A DNA stretch of 64,000 nucleotides, taken from contig DKQK01000025.1 in assembly GCA_002471665.1 (NCBI GenBank), positions 342,920 to 406,919 on the forward strand, in the 5' to 3' direction. This DNA comes from Gammaproteobacteria bacterium UBA7310. GTDB lineage: Bacteria > Pseudomonadota > Gammaproteobacteria > Pseudomonadales > Ketobacteraceae. The first letter of the stretch is position 1. Each line of letters begins with the position of its first letter. Below, in pieces: positions 43,546 to 55,145 of the stretch. The notes under the pieces were generated by a model that did no database searches, was not told the origin of the DNA, and worked only from the letters and a program-made list of their open reading frames with translations. Both the position numbers and the translations under genes were made by a program.

Positions 43546-45348
43546 ATGGAACTAGAAGGATTCTCGCAGCTGGAAAAAATCGCTGAGGGCGGCATGGCCG
43601 TCCTGTACCGGGGCATTCAGACCTCCCTGGGGCGTCCGGTTGCCATTAAAGTCATGAAAGGCGCCCTGTCCGGTACCCCGGAAGCCCACGAGATGTTTGA
43701 GTGGGAATCCAGAATCGTGGCTCGCCTGGACCACCCCCATATTATTCGCGTCATTGATCGTGGCCTGACCTCCGACGAAATGCCCTATTTTGTCATGGAC
43801 TACGTGGAAGGCCTGACCCTCAAGGACGCAATGAAAAGCAACAAGCTTTCGGATCGCCGCAAACTCCGCATTATCATGCAGGTAGCGAAAGCCTTGGGCT
43901 ACGCTCACAAGAACAACGTGATTCACCGGGATATCAAGCCGGGCAATATCCTGTTGGACCGGGAGGGCAACGCCAGGGTGGTGGATTTCGGCATCGCCCG
44001 GCTCTCGGAGGATACGGAAGTCTCCAGCGTGCGCGAGGAAGGCATGACCGTGGGCACACCGGCCTACATGGCCCCGGAGCAAAAGCGGGGAGCCGCCTTT
44101 ACCAGTTCCGCCAGTGACATTTATTCCCTGGGGGTCATCATGTACCTGATGCTGGCCGGCAAACTGCCGAAAGCAGGCTACCCCGCCCCTTCCCATTTCA
44201 ATGCCAAAATTCCTTCCTCCCTGGACAAGATCACCATGGCCTGTCTGGCGGACGATCCGGACCGGCGCCCCAGCGCGGACAAACTGGTGGCCCTGTTACT
44301 GAAAGCACTGAAGGGGGCCCACCTCAAGAAAGAGCAAAAAGCTCAGGCACAGGAAACCTTTAAAGATCCCAAAGAAAAGTTCCGTCTGTTGGATGTGATT
44401 CGGGAAACCCCGTATGGCAGTGTCTGCCTGTATGAGAACCGGGAAGATCAGTCGCTGATGGTGCTGAAAAAGCGCGTGGGTAATTTCAAAGGTTATAACG
44501 AATCGGAAATACTATCCCGCATCAAACACCGCAACATCATTAACGTGCGGGGAGTAAGCCGCAATGACCGCTTGTTCATTACCATCCTGGAATACCTGTC
44601 CGGCGGCAGCCTGCAGAGCAGAATGGCCCATTCCATGTCCGTGGATGAGTTCATGCTGGTGGCAGATCAGATTTGTGACGCCCTGATCTTTGCCCACAGC
44701 AATCGTATCGTCCACGGCAACCTGCGCCCTCATAACATCCTGTTTGACGAGATGAACACCGTAAAGGTGATGGATTTCGGCTTTGAGCCCCACTACGAAG
44801 AAGCGTTGGAAGAAAACTGGTACAAGCCACCAGGGGAGCCTGCCTCACCACAGGCCGACGTGTTTGCAGCGGGTGTCATCTTCTATCAATTGCTCACCGG
44901 TTCACTGCCGGAGTGGAAACGCGGCCTGCTGCAACCCGGAGAGGCGTTTGCGGACATTCCACAGCATTTGCGCACGGTCATCAAAGCCATGCTCTGCCTG
45001 GAGAGCAATGTCCGTGTGCAGACCTTCGAAGAAGTAAAAAAATGCCTGCACATGGTCGAGAGCGAAGCAGACGAGAAAACCAAAACCAAAATCCAGAAGA
45101 AAGCGCCCCAACCCCGTCGTCGCAGCCCCTTGCGCAGCGTGGCGCTGGCTACTGCATTTTTACTGCTGCTGGGGGTCAATGGGGTAATTTACATGTGGAT
45201 CTTTATGAACAAGGGGGCAGACCACCCCAGCATGGCCAATATCATGCAATCACTGGGTTTAAGGGCGGGAGACAACAGAACAAAAGGGTCAACACAGAAC
45301 GAAGAGGAATTTGTCATGCAGAAGGTTGAAAAGACAAAACCGAATTAG
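43546..45348 (+). CDS. Membrane-anchored Ser/Thr kinase fused to a pseudokinase
   Basis: 600 residues. Domain 1 (about 5-255) is a complete Hanks-type kinase: EGGMAVLYRG loop, Lys35 (VAIKV), HRDIKPGN with Asp129, DFG at 147-149 and MAPEQ. Domain 2 (about 278-505) has a second kinase fold. It keeps a Lys at 308/309 and DFG at 410-412, but its HRD is HGN (390-392), so the catalytic Asp is replaced by Asn, and its glycine loop is weak. A basic stretch, one membrane helix (532-553) and a 47-residue periplasmic tail follow. The upstream ribosome site is weak. Targets are unknown. Confidence 0.9.
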   Translation: MELEGFSQLEKIAEGGMAVLYRGIQTSLGRPVAIKVMKGALSGTPEAHEMFEWESRIVARLDHPHIIRVIDRGLTSDEMPYFVMDYVEGLTLKDAMKSNKLSDRRKLRIIMQVAKALGYAHKNNVIHRDIKPGNILLDREGNARVVDFGIARLSEDTEVSSVREEGMTVGTPAYMAPEQKRGAAFTSSASDIYSLGVIMYLMLAGKLPKAGYPAPSHFNAKIPSSLDKITMACLADDPDRRPSADKLVALLLKALKGAHLKKEQKAQAQETFKDPKEKFRLLDVIRETPYGSVCLYENREDQSLMVLKKRVGNFKGYNESEILSRIKHRNIINVRGVSRNDRLFITILEYLSGGSLQSRMAHSMSVDEFMLVADQICDALIFAHSNRIVHGNLRPHNILFDEMNTVKVMDFGFEPHYEEALEENWYKPPGEPASPQADVFAAGVIFYQLLTGSLPEWKRGLLQPGEAFADIPQHLRTVIKAMLCLESNVRVQTFEEVKKCLHMVESEADEKTKTKIQKKAPQPRRRSPLRSVALATAFLLLLGVNGVIYMWIFMNKGADHPSMANIMQSLGLRAGDNRTKGSTQNEEEFVMQKVEKTKPN

Positions 45349-45459
45349 CATTGTTTACTTGATGACCTCTTCACAATTCCTAAAAGTGTGATAGCTTAGC
45401 CGTTTGTGTATAGTCGATGCAGTCAGGAAGATTGCGTCCATCTCCCACTGGAGGGTGCC

Positions 45460-45867
45460 ATGATCGATTACGAACTAACCGATCTTTTAATCGAACTGGA
45501 AGAAATTCAACAGGATCGATTTCTAAACAAGGCTCGCGGCCAGCAAGTTGTTGATTTATTGGCTTTTTATGAGATCCCACAAACCTTGTACACGTTACGC
45601 CAAGAGCCCCAGAATGGGCGTGAACCCCATCAATGCCGACGCAAGATTGCCCTGTTTGACTTCGCTCACGTACCACCGGAATGCAAGCCCCAACTGATCG
45701 AATGCCTGTTCATGATCGGCCATTCGCCGGAGTTTATTGCCGAAGCCCTGGGTGAAGACATACGGGCAGTGGCGGAGTCGTTGCGGTCGGTGGTGGACGA
45801 AAACCGGGCCAAGAAAGCCGCAGACCTGCGCAAGAATCCGCAGCGGTTCCGCTTGGTGAAAACCTGA
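45460..45867 (+). CDS. Conserved-looking small protein of unknown function
   Basis: A 135-residue soluble, charged, mostly helical protein from the ATG at 45460 (TGGAGGG site 6 bp upstream). A Cys at about 64 and two more Cys at 80 and 88 flank the segment DFAHVPPECKPQLIECLFMIG. The C-terminal half contains a helix-turn-helix-like segment (EFIAEALGEDIRAVAESL), which might bind DNA, but this is not a firm match. It follows the kinase gene by 111 bp and ends before a strong terminator. I do not recognise a family. Confidence 0.65.
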   Translation: MIDYELTDLLIELEEIQQDRFLNKARGQQVVDLLAFYEIPQTLYTLRQEPQNGREPHQCRRKIALFDFAHVPPECKPQLIECLFMIGHSPEFIAEALGEDIRAVAESLRSVVDENRAKKAADLRKNPQRFRLVKT

Positions 45868-45890
45868 TCCGCTGTCTTTACTGATGCAAT

Positions 45891-45920
45891 AAAAAAGCCG
45901 GCAGTCCAGCCGGCTTTTTT
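45891..45920. terminator. Convergent bidirectional terminator
   Basis: AAAAAAGCCGGC pairs exactly with GCCGGCTTTTTT around AGTCCA (12-bp stem). It separates the plus-strand kinase/unknown pair from the minus-strand oadB. Confidence 0.95.
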
Positions 45921-45965
45921 GCGTCAGGACAGCCTATGGAATGACCGTCCGCTCGCCCAGTTGCA

Positions 45966-47273
45966 TTACCCGCCCACGTAGTTCAAGAGAATACCGGCCG
46001 CCACCGCCGAGCCGATGACACCGGCCACATTGGGGCCCATGGCGTGCATTAACAGGAAGTTCTGTGGATTCGCTTCCAGCCCAACCTTATTGGATACCCG
46101 CGCAGCCATAGGCACAGCAGATACACCAGCAGAGCCGATCAGAGGGTTAATGGCCTGCTTGGATACCTTGTTAAGCAGTTTAGCCATCAGCACCCCGCAC
46201 CCCGTACCAATACAGAAGGCCGCCATACCCAACACCAGAATCCCCAGTGTTTCGGCCACCAGAAATGAAGAGGCGCTCAGCTTGGAGCCCACCGACAGGC
46301 CCAGCCCAATGGTTACAATGTTGATCAGTGCGTTCTGAGCGGTATCACTCAGGCGATCCACCACGCCACACTCACGCATCAGATTACCAAAGCAGAACAT
46401 CCCCAGCAGTGGCGCTGCATCAGGCAACAGCAGTGCCACCAGCACCAGAATCAAGATTGGGAAAATAATCTTCTCCGCCGACGATACAACCCGCAACTGC
46501 TCCATCTTGATTTTGCGTTCGGCTTCTGTTGTCAGCGCGCGCATGATCGGTGGCTGAATCAAAGGCACCAGAGCCATGTAAGAATAAGCCGCCACTGCAA
46601 TGGCCCCCAGTAAATCCGGCGCCAGCTTACTGGTGACGTAAATGGCGGTAGGGCCATCCGCACCGCCGATGATACCGATGGAGGCAGCATCAGCCAGGGT
46701 GAAGTCGATCCCAATCCCCAGGCTGGTCAACGCCAACGCGCCCAACAAGGCGGCAAAAATACCGAACTGGGCGGCAGCCCCCAACAACAGGGTACGTGGA
46801 TTTGCCAGTAACGGGCCAAAGTCCGTCATGGCACCAACCCCCATGAATATCAACAGGGGAAACAGACCCGTGGTCAAACCCACACTGTAGATGAGATAGA
46901 GAATCCCGTCCGCATGGCCTGCCGCTTTCACCGTATGGCTCACCTGGTCGTGCAACGCAGGTTCAGCGCCATACCAGGCGTTCTTCACCTGGGAGGCCGT
47001 GGCATCCGCCGCCAGGCCGAGCATGGACTTCACACTGTCCACCAACGCAGCATCGCCGTAATACAGAGCATGCTCCAGGGCAGAGTCCGCCATCCCGGCC
47101 AACGGAATATTCGACAGAATGCCACCCACCCCGATGGGCACCAGCAACAGTGGCTCAAAGCCCTTTTTAATCGCCAGCCAAAGCAACACCAGGCCCACCA
47201 GAATCATAACAGCCTGGCCAATCTCCAGGTGATAGATACCGGTGCTGTGCCAAAGCTTTACTAAGTTATCCAT
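45966..47273 (-). CDS. oadB: Sodium-pumping oxaloacetate decarboxylase subunit beta
   Basis: OadB decarboxylates carboxybiotin and drives Na+ out across the inner membrane. It is 435 residues with about nine to eleven membrane helices. GIIGGADGPTAIYV is the functional region carrying the conserved Asp. It is 14 bp after oadA and is the last gene of oadGAB. Confidence 0.95.
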   Translation of the reverse strand: MDNLVKLWHSTGIYHLEIGQAVMILVGLVLLWLAIKKGFEPLLLVPIGVGGILSNIPLAGMADSALEHALYYGDAALVDSVKSMLGLAADATASQVKNAWYGAEPALHDQVSHTVKAAGHADGILYLIYSVGLTTGLFPLLIFMGVGAMTDFGPLLANPRTLLLGAAAQFGIFAALLGALALTSLGIGIDFTLADAASIGIIGGADGPTAIYVTSKLAPDLLGAIAVAAYSYMALVPLIQPPIMRALTTEAERKIKMEQLRVVSSAEKIIFPILILVLVALLLPDAAPLLGMFCFGNLMRECGVVDRLSDTAQNALINIVTIGLGLSVGSKLSASSFLVAETLGILVLGMAAFCIGTGCGVLMAKLLNKVSKQAINPLIGSAGVSAVPMAARVSNKVGLEANPQNFLLMHAMGPNVAGVIGSAVAAGILLNYVGG

Positions 47274-47287
47274 GATTTACGCCCCGA

Positions 47288-49075
47288 TTAACCGATGGAC
47301 AGCAAGGTGTCGCCCACTTTCACGGCATCACCCTCTTTCACTGTAATGGAGGTGACCGTTCCGGATTTGGCTGCCCGCACTTCGGTTTCCATTTTCATGG
47401 CTTCCAGGATCACAATGACATCCCCCTCTTGAACCTGCTGCCCGACGGACACCTTCACCTTGAAGATATTTCCGGCCAACGGCGCGGGTACGGGTTCGCC
47501 AGCAGAGGTCGCGGGTGCCGGTGCCGCCGGGGCTGATGACGCCGCTGCAACATTGCTGATGTCGCCGCCATCGGTCACCTGCACCACATAGGACTGCCCA
47601 TTGACGGTAACGGTGTACACCCCGCTGTCGGTGGCTGGGGTAGCAGGGGTTGCCGCCGCTGCCGGGGCAGGCTCCGCCCCGGTGGGTGCAGGCTCAAATG
47701 CAGCCGGATTGTTTCGGTTATCAAGAAACTTCAAACCAATCTGCGGGAACAATGCGTACGTCAGCACGTCATCCACTTCATCGGCAGCAAGCTGGATATT
47801 CTTTTCGCCGGCAATCTTTTTCAACTCCGTGGTCAGCTTGTCCATTTCAGGCTCAAGCAAATCAGCGGGGCGGCAGGTAATGGCCTCTTTGCCTTCCAGC
47901 ACCCGTTCCTGCAACGCTTTATTGAATGGGGCGGGAGCGGCACCATACTCGCCTTTCAAAACCCCGGCGGTTTCTTTGGAGATGCTCTTGTAGCGTTCAC
48001 CGGTCAGCACATTCAGTACCGCCTGCGTGCCCACAATCTGGGAGGTGGGTGTAACCAGGGGGATAAAACCCAGATCTTCCCGCACCCGCGGAATCTCCGC
48101 CAGCACTGCATCCAGCTTGTCGCCGGCCCCCTGCTCTTTAAGCTGGCCTTCCATGTTGGTAAGCATTCCGCCTGGTACCTGGGCCACCAGAATACGGGAA
48201 TCAACACCACGCAAGGCGCCTTCAAACTGCGCGTACTTCTTGCGGACTTCCCGGAAATAGCCGGCTATCTCTTCCAGTAAATGAATATCCAGACCGGTAT
48301 CACGCTCCGTTCCTTCCAGAATGGCAACCACCGCTTCCGTGGGAGAATGCCCATAGGTCATACTCATGGACGAAATCGCCGTATCCACGTTATCAATCCC
48401 CGCTTCGGCGCACTTGAGTGCCGTAGCGGTGGACATGCCCGTGGTGGCGTGGCACTGCATGTGCACCGGAATATCCAGGGATTCCTTCAGGCGGCTCACC
48501 AGCTCAAACCCCACGTAGGGTTTCAACAAACCGGCCATGTCCTTGATGCAAACTGAATTGGCGCCCATATCCTCAATGGTCTTGGCCATGTCCACCCACA
48601 TATCGATGGTGTGAACCGGGCTCACTGTGTAGGAAATGGTGCCCTGGGCATGCTTGCCCTGCTTGAGCACCGCCTGGATGGCGGTTTCCAGGTTACGGGG
48701 GTCATTCATGGCATCGAACACACGGAATACATCCACGCCATTGACAGCCGCCCGTTCAACAAACTTGCTCACTACATCATCAGCATAGTGCCGGTAGCCC
48801 AACAGGTTCTGCCCGCGCAGCAGCATCTGCTGGGGGGTATTGGGCATCGCTTTCTTTAATAATCGAATTCTTTCCCAGGGGTCTTCACCCAAGTAACGAA
48901 TACAGGCATCGAAGGTGGCGCCACCCCAGGATTCAATAGACCAGAAGCCCACCTTATCCAGTTTTTCAGCAATGGGTAGCATGTCATCAATGCGCATGCG
49001 GGTTGCAAACAGGGATTGATGCGCATCACGCAGGACGACATCCGTAATACCTAAAGGTTTTTTTGCCTGACTCAT
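47288..49075 (-). CDS. oadA: Oxaloacetate decarboxylase subunit alpha (biotin carrier)
   Basis: OadA transfers CO2 from oxaloacetate to biotin. It is 595 residues: a carboxyltransferase TIM barrel (DVVLRDAHQSLFATRMRIDD; metal-site HMQCHATTGMST), a conserved carboxylase domain, an Ala/Pro-rich linker (about 470-525), and a C-terminal biotinyl domain with Lys561 in EAMKMETEV. It is 47 bp after oadG. A sodium-energised carbon step fits a marine lifestyle. Confidence 0.96.
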   Translation of the reverse strand: MSQAKKPLGITDVVLRDAHQSLFATRMRIDDMLPIAEKLDKVGFWSIESWGGATFDACIRYLGEDPWERIRLLKKAMPNTPQQMLLRGQNLLGYRHYADDVVSKFVERAAVNGVDVFRVFDAMNDPRNLETAIQAVLKQGKHAQGTISYTVSPVHTIDMWVDMAKTIEDMGANSVCIKDMAGLLKPYVGFELVSRLKESLDIPVHMQCHATTGMSTATALKCAEAGIDNVDTAISSMSMTYGHSPTEAVVAILEGTERDTGLDIHLLEEIAGYFREVRKKYAQFEGALRGVDSRILVAQVPGGMLTNMEGQLKEQGAGDKLDAVLAEIPRVREDLGFIPLVTPTSQIVGTQAVLNVLTGERYKSISKETAGVLKGEYGAAPAPFNKALQERVLEGKEAITCRPADLLEPEMDKLTTELKKIAGEKNIQLAADEVDDVLTYALFPQIGLKFLDNRNNPAAFEPAPTGAEPAPAAAATPATPATDSGVYTVTVNGQSYVVQVTDGGDISNVAAASSAPAAPAPATSAGEPVPAPLAGNIFKVKVSVGQQVQEGDVIVILEAMKMETEVRAAKSGTVTSITVKEGDAVKVGDTLLSIG

Positions 49076-49122
49076 GGGAACTGGCCTTTTTGTGGTTTCT
49101 GCTTAACTCTGGAATCAATTCG

Positions 49123-49368
49123 CTACTTGTGGCGCGAACGATGCCGGTGTATTGCGGCTGCGATAACAGCCATCAACGGACCGTCGTTAGCCTGGGACGG
49201 CTGCTGAACGGTTGGAGCGGGTGTTGAGGGAAGTTCGGATTCTGGCAGAAATTTGGAAATCAATGACGACATGACGCTGGTAGCCAATACCAGCAACACC
49301 AGGAACGAAAACACCGCCCCCATTCCGATTGCCATCAGGTTGACACCTTCCCACAGCAAATTGCTCAT
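49123..49368 (-). CDS. oadG: Oxaloacetate decarboxylase subunit gamma
   Basis: OadG is the small membrane anchor binding OadA and OadB. It is 81 residues with one helix (about 8-36), a Pro/Gln-rich linker, and a C-terminal His-rich IHRHRSRHK tail that typically binds zinc. It is the first gene of the operon. Confidence 0.9.
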   Translation of the reverse strand: MSNLLWEGVNLMAIGMGAVFSFLVLLVLATSVMSSLISKFLPESELPSTPAPTVQQPSQANDGPLMAVIAAAIHRHRSRHK

Positions 49369-49765
49369 ATTCTCGCCTCGTGTTTGGTTACACCTAATGC
49401 TGTGGCTTGATCGCCCGGGTCATGGCGCCCTGTTTGAAGCGCAGCGACCCGGCAGGACCCTGGGTCCACAAACTGCGCAAATTTACCGTTAATACCTACC
49501 CATAGCAACCTGAAGCCGGCAAAAAGGGCCGTAAAACCCGCCCTTTTTCACCCTTGCGCCACATAGCCTGAAAGCGCTGAAAATGGCAGAAAAATCAATG
49601 GCAGCACAGACTTTCGACGCCACTTTCAATGACCCATGAGTCTGCCTGTCACTGCAGCATAGCACTGGCAGCATGCCTGTAGGAAATAGCGGGAAGAAAC
49701 AAGAACAGCTGCGGAATCGCAGCTAAAAAAAAGAGGCTGTATTGCTACAGCCTCTTTTCGGTATA
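49369..49765. other. Gene-free stretch with hairpins between oadG and tRNA-Arg
   Basis: No credible gene. It holds a hairpin AAAAAGGGC/GCCCTTTTT (49521-49548; 10-base loop), a perfect 7-bp stem AGCTGCG/CGCAGCT (49707-49724), and the tRNA-Arg terminator. The oadG promoter is expected between 49369 and 49520, but no clear match was found. Confidence 0.6.
49729..49758 (-). terminator. Terminator of tRNA-Arg(ACG)
   Basis: AAAAGAGGCTGTA pairs exactly with TACAGCCTCTTTT around a TTGC loop. A run of A on the plus strand gives a U run on the minus transcript. It starts 8 bp after the tRNA 3' end. Confidence 0.92.
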
Positions 49766-49842
49766 TGGCGCGCCCGGCACGATTCGAACGTGCGACCGCC
49801 TGGTTCGTAGCCAGGTACTCTATCCAGCTGAGCTACGGGCGC
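49766..49842 (-). tRNA. tRNA-Arg (anticodon ACG)
   Basis: The acceptor stem GCGCCCG pairs with CGGGCGC. The anticodon stem CCTGG/CCAGG with loop CTACGAA gives anticodon ACG. The T arm has TTCGAAT. The discriminator is G and CCA is encoded. Confidence 0.97.
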
Positions 49843-49969
49843 GTGGGTGATGCATTCTACGTAACAGGCTTTTTATGTCAATCAAAAATGATAACTAATT
49901 AATCAACTTAGCGGGCATTCACCCGACACTGCAACCTGCTAACACGTCTACATCGATTCAGGTTTGATG

Positions 49970-49993
49970 CGGCCCGGGTGCTCGCCCGGGCCG
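49970..49993. repeat. GC-rich hairpin between the two tRNA genes
   Basis: CGGCCCGGG and CCCGGGCCG pair perfectly over 9 bp around TGCTCG, 10 bp after the tRNA-Ser 3' end. It has no U run on either strand. It could be a processing or pause site, or a weak terminator, in the tRNA transcript. Confidence 0.7.
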
Positions 49994-50003
49994 CCCTGAA
50001 TAA

Positions 50004-50095
50004 TGGCGGAGAAGGAGGGATTCGAACCCTCGATACGGGATAAACCGTATACTCCCTTAGCAGGGGAGCGCCTTCAGCCTCTCGGCCACCTCTCC
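50004..50095 (-). tRNA. tRNA-Ser (anticodon GCT)
   Basis: The acceptor stem GGAGAGG pairs with CTTCTCC (one G-U pair). The anticodon stem CTCCC/GGGAG with loop CTGCTAA gives anticodon GCT. It has a long variable arm, as expected for tRNA-Ser, and an encoded CCA. Its place beside csrA and tRNA-Arg(ACG) matches E. coli serV-argV. Confidence 0.97.
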
Positions 50096-50190
50096 AAAAC
50101 GTGCGCGAAATGTTACTCGTTTTTTATCAAAATTCCTAGCCCAAATCGCTGATTTTGATAGAAATTACCCTAATCACCAGCAAAAGCAAA

Positions 50191-50215
50191 AAAAGCGATG
50201 GCCAGCATCGCTTTT
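50191..50215. terminator. Terminator of csrA
   Basis: AAAAGCGATG pairs exactly with CATCGCTTTT around GCCAG, with A/T runs on both sides. It lies 19 bp after the csrA stop. Confidence 0.92.
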
Positions 50216-50233
50216 TTCCAGGCTATCAAGATG

Positions 50234-50422
50234 TTACATGTCGTCGTGGTCTGAAGTCTTCTCACGCTGGATGCGCTGATAAATTTCTTCCCGGTGCACC
50301 GCCACTTCTTTTGGGGCGTTAACACCAATTCGCACTTGATTGCCTTTTACACCCAGCACGGTAACGGTCACTTCGTCGCCGATCATCAAGGTTTCGCCCA
50401 CACGGCGAGTCAAAATTAGCAT
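50234..50422 (-). CDS. csrA: Carbon storage regulator CsrA
   Basis: CsrA is an RNA-binding dimer that represses or stabilises GGA-containing mRNAs and controls motility and carbon storage. It is 62 residues from the ATG at 50422, which follows AGGAGAAGGAC. The sequence starts MLILTRRVGETLMIGDEV and has VGVNAPKEVAVHREEIYQRI-type features; both RNA-contact strands are conserved. A 20-codon in-frame upstream extension is not real. Confidence 0.97.
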   Translation of the reverse strand: MLILTRRVGETLMIGDEVTVTVLGVKGNQVRIGVNAPKEVAVHREEIYQRIQREKTSDHDDM

Positions 50423-50571
50423 GTCCTTCTCCTGTAAATACTGCTCCCAGACAATTCCGGCTGCTGATCCGGTCTTATCCACTTCCGCATACCCAAACCT
50501 AATCTAATTATTGACCAGGTTTTAAATTTTGGTAGCACTGCAAAGGGATTTATTTGGGTTAGTTTTAAAAT

Positions 50572-51807
50572 TTACGTGGCTTCGTGCGGATCTTTATCCA
50601 GATTGAAGCCATTGTGAAGCGCCCGAACTGCCAGTTCCAGATACTTTTCTTCGATTACCACCGATATCTTGATCTCAGATGTAGAGATCATCTGAATATT
50701 GATGGACTCTTCAGCCAGTACCTTGAACATTCTGCTCGCCACACCGGCATGGGAACGCATTCCCACCCCAACCATGGACACCTTGGCGACGGAAGCATCT
50801 GACTGTACTTCCTTGGCCCCAATCTCTGAAGCAATACCCTTCAGCACATTGGTGGCCTTTTCCATTTCGTTTTTGTGGACCGTGAAAGTGAAATCGGTGG
50901 TGTTATCCGCACCCACGTTTTGCACGATCATGTCCACTTCTATATTGGCGTCTCCCACGGGGCCCAAAATTCGGTAGGCCGCACCCGGGATATCCGGTAC
51001 ACCGCGTACAATGATCTTGGCTTCATCGCGGTTAAATGCAATTCCCGAAATAACTGGTTGTTCCATGGGATCCTCTTGATCAACGGTAATTAGCGTGCCC
51101 GGGCCGTCTGCAAAACTGGACAGCACCCGGAGTGGTACATTGTACTTGCCGGCAAACTCCACAGACCGAATCTGCAACACCTTTGAGCCCTGACTGGCCA
51201 TTTCCAGCATTTCCTCAAAGGTGATCTGGTCCAGGCGCCGAGCGTTGCTCACCACCCGGGGATCGGTGGTGTAAACGCCGTCAACATCGGTGTAAATCTG
51301 GCATTCATCCGCCTTTAACGCCGCCGCCAGCGCGACCCCGGTGGTATCCGATCCACCTCGCCCCAAAGTGGTGATGTTACCCTGCTCATCCACGCCCTGG
51401 AAACCGGCAACCACAACCACCCGGCCCCGGGCCAGATCGGAACGAATCCGCTCCGCATCGATTTCCTGGATACGCGCTTTGCCATGAGCATCGTCGGTCA
51501 GAATACGTACCTGGCCACCGGTATAAGAACGCGCGTCATAACCGTCGCTCTGCAACGCCATGCTCAGCAGCGCAATGGTAACCTGCTCACCGGTGGTCAC
51601 CAGAACATCCAGCTCTCTGGGTGAAGGTTGCTGGGTGATTTCATTGGCCAGGGCCAGCAAGCGGTTGGTTTCGCCGCTCATCGCCGACACCACAACCACC
51701 ACGTCATGGCCGTCATCCCGAAATCGCTCAACACGTTTGGCGACATTCCGGATGCGCTCGATGGTACCCACTGATGTACCACCGTATTTTTGAACAATTA
51801 GTGCCAT
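50572..51807 (-). CDS. lysC: Aspartate kinase LysC
   Basis: LysC phosphorylates aspartate, the first step to lysine, threonine and methionine. It is 411 residues with the N-terminal QKYGGTSVGTIERI signature, TTLGRGGSDTTGVAL in the catalytic domain, and two C-terminal ACT domains (about 265-400) for feedback by amino acids. It lies between alaS and csrA, as in pseudomonads. Confidence 0.97.
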   Translation of the reverse strand: MALIVQKYGGTSVGTIERIRNVAKRVERFRDDGHDVVVVVSAMSGETNRLLALANEITQQPSPRELDVLVTTGEQVTIALLSMALQSDGYDARSYTGGQVRILTDDAHGKARIQEIDAERIRSDLARGRVVVVAGFQGVDEQGNITTLGRGGSDTTGVALAAALKADECQIYTDVDGVYTTDPRVVSNARRLDQITFEEMLEMASQGSKVLQIRSVEFAGKYNVPLRVLSSFADGPGTLITVDQEDPMEQPVISGIAFNRDEAKIIVRGVPDIPGAAYRILGPVGDANIEVDMIVQNVGADNTTDFTFTVHKNEMEKATNVLKGIASEIGAKEVQSDASVAKVSMVGVGMRSHAGVASRMFKVLAEESINIQMISTSEIKISVVIEEKYLELAVRALHNGFNLDKDPHEAT

Positions 51808-51958
51808 TGCTATATTTCTTAGAAAGGATTAAGGGTTATAGATTCCAGACCGGGCTGGCGGCTGAAAAAGATACCTGTTCCGCAGAGCAAACGAAAGGCC
51901 CGTATTGTATACCTTTTGTTGTTAGACAAAAGTACTGCCGGGCTAAATTTCGTACAAA

Positions 51959-54556
<2,598 letters not shown>

Positions 54557-54687
54557 AGCAGTGGCTAACTGAACTCGCTGTATGGGTAATTTAGGGGAGA
54601 CCGGCCGTGAAACGAGGCTGTCTGCAAGGTGCGCAGTTTACCATCTATTACGGCTATTGCATCCAGGCGGGGCCAATAATGGTATCT

Positions 54688-55140
54688 TCAGGGGTCCGTT
54701 GGGTCAAAATCCAGGGCATAACGTATCTGTTCCAGGGTGAAGCCACGGTACTGTAAAAACCGCATCTGCTTGGCCCGCACCTTGAGATCTGTGGTTTGAT
54801 GGTCGCCAAACCGGCGCCGAAAGGTGTTCAGGGCCTGCTCAAACCAGTCCACCGGATGATCAGCCAGCGCCTGCTGGATAAGGTCCTGGGCAATGCCTTT
54901 CTGTTTCAGTTCCGATTGAATGCGAATGGGTCCGTGGCCCTGGCTGATCCTGCCCCTGACCAGAGAATCGGCGAACCGGTAGTCACTTTGCAGGCCCTGC
55001 TGCACCAGTCCGTCCAATACCTGTTCCACCAGCTCGGGATCAAACTTTGACGCCAAACGTGAGATCAGCTCGCGCGCGCTGTAATCCCTGCGCGCCAGCA
55101 ATTGAATCAGTTTCTCCCGAATGGCCTGTTCGGCTTCCAT
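54688..55140 (-). CDS. recX: RecA regulator RecX
   Basis: RecX inhibits RecA filaments. It is 150 residues made of three-helix repeats; RRDYSARELISRLASKF, RGRISQGHGPIRIQSELKQK (in two stretches) and YRGFTLEQIRYALDFD are family features. It is not next to recA: it lies 5.9 kb away, 5 bp after a phasin-like gene, and is probably co-transcribed with that gene. Confidence 0.92.
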   Translation of the reverse strand: MEAEQAIREKLIQLLARRDYSARELISRLASKFDPELVEQVLDGLVQQGLQSDYRFADSLVRGRISQGHGPIRIQSELKQKGIAQDLIQQALADHPVDWFEQALNTFRRRFGDHQTTDLKVRAKQMRFLQYRGFTLEQIRYALDFDPTDP

Positions 55141-55145
55141 AACAG

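Noticed and set aside
50423..50482. N-terminal extension of CsrA by 20 codons
   Set aside because: CsrA is about 62 residues in this group, and a strong AGGAGAAGG site directly precedes the internal ATG.
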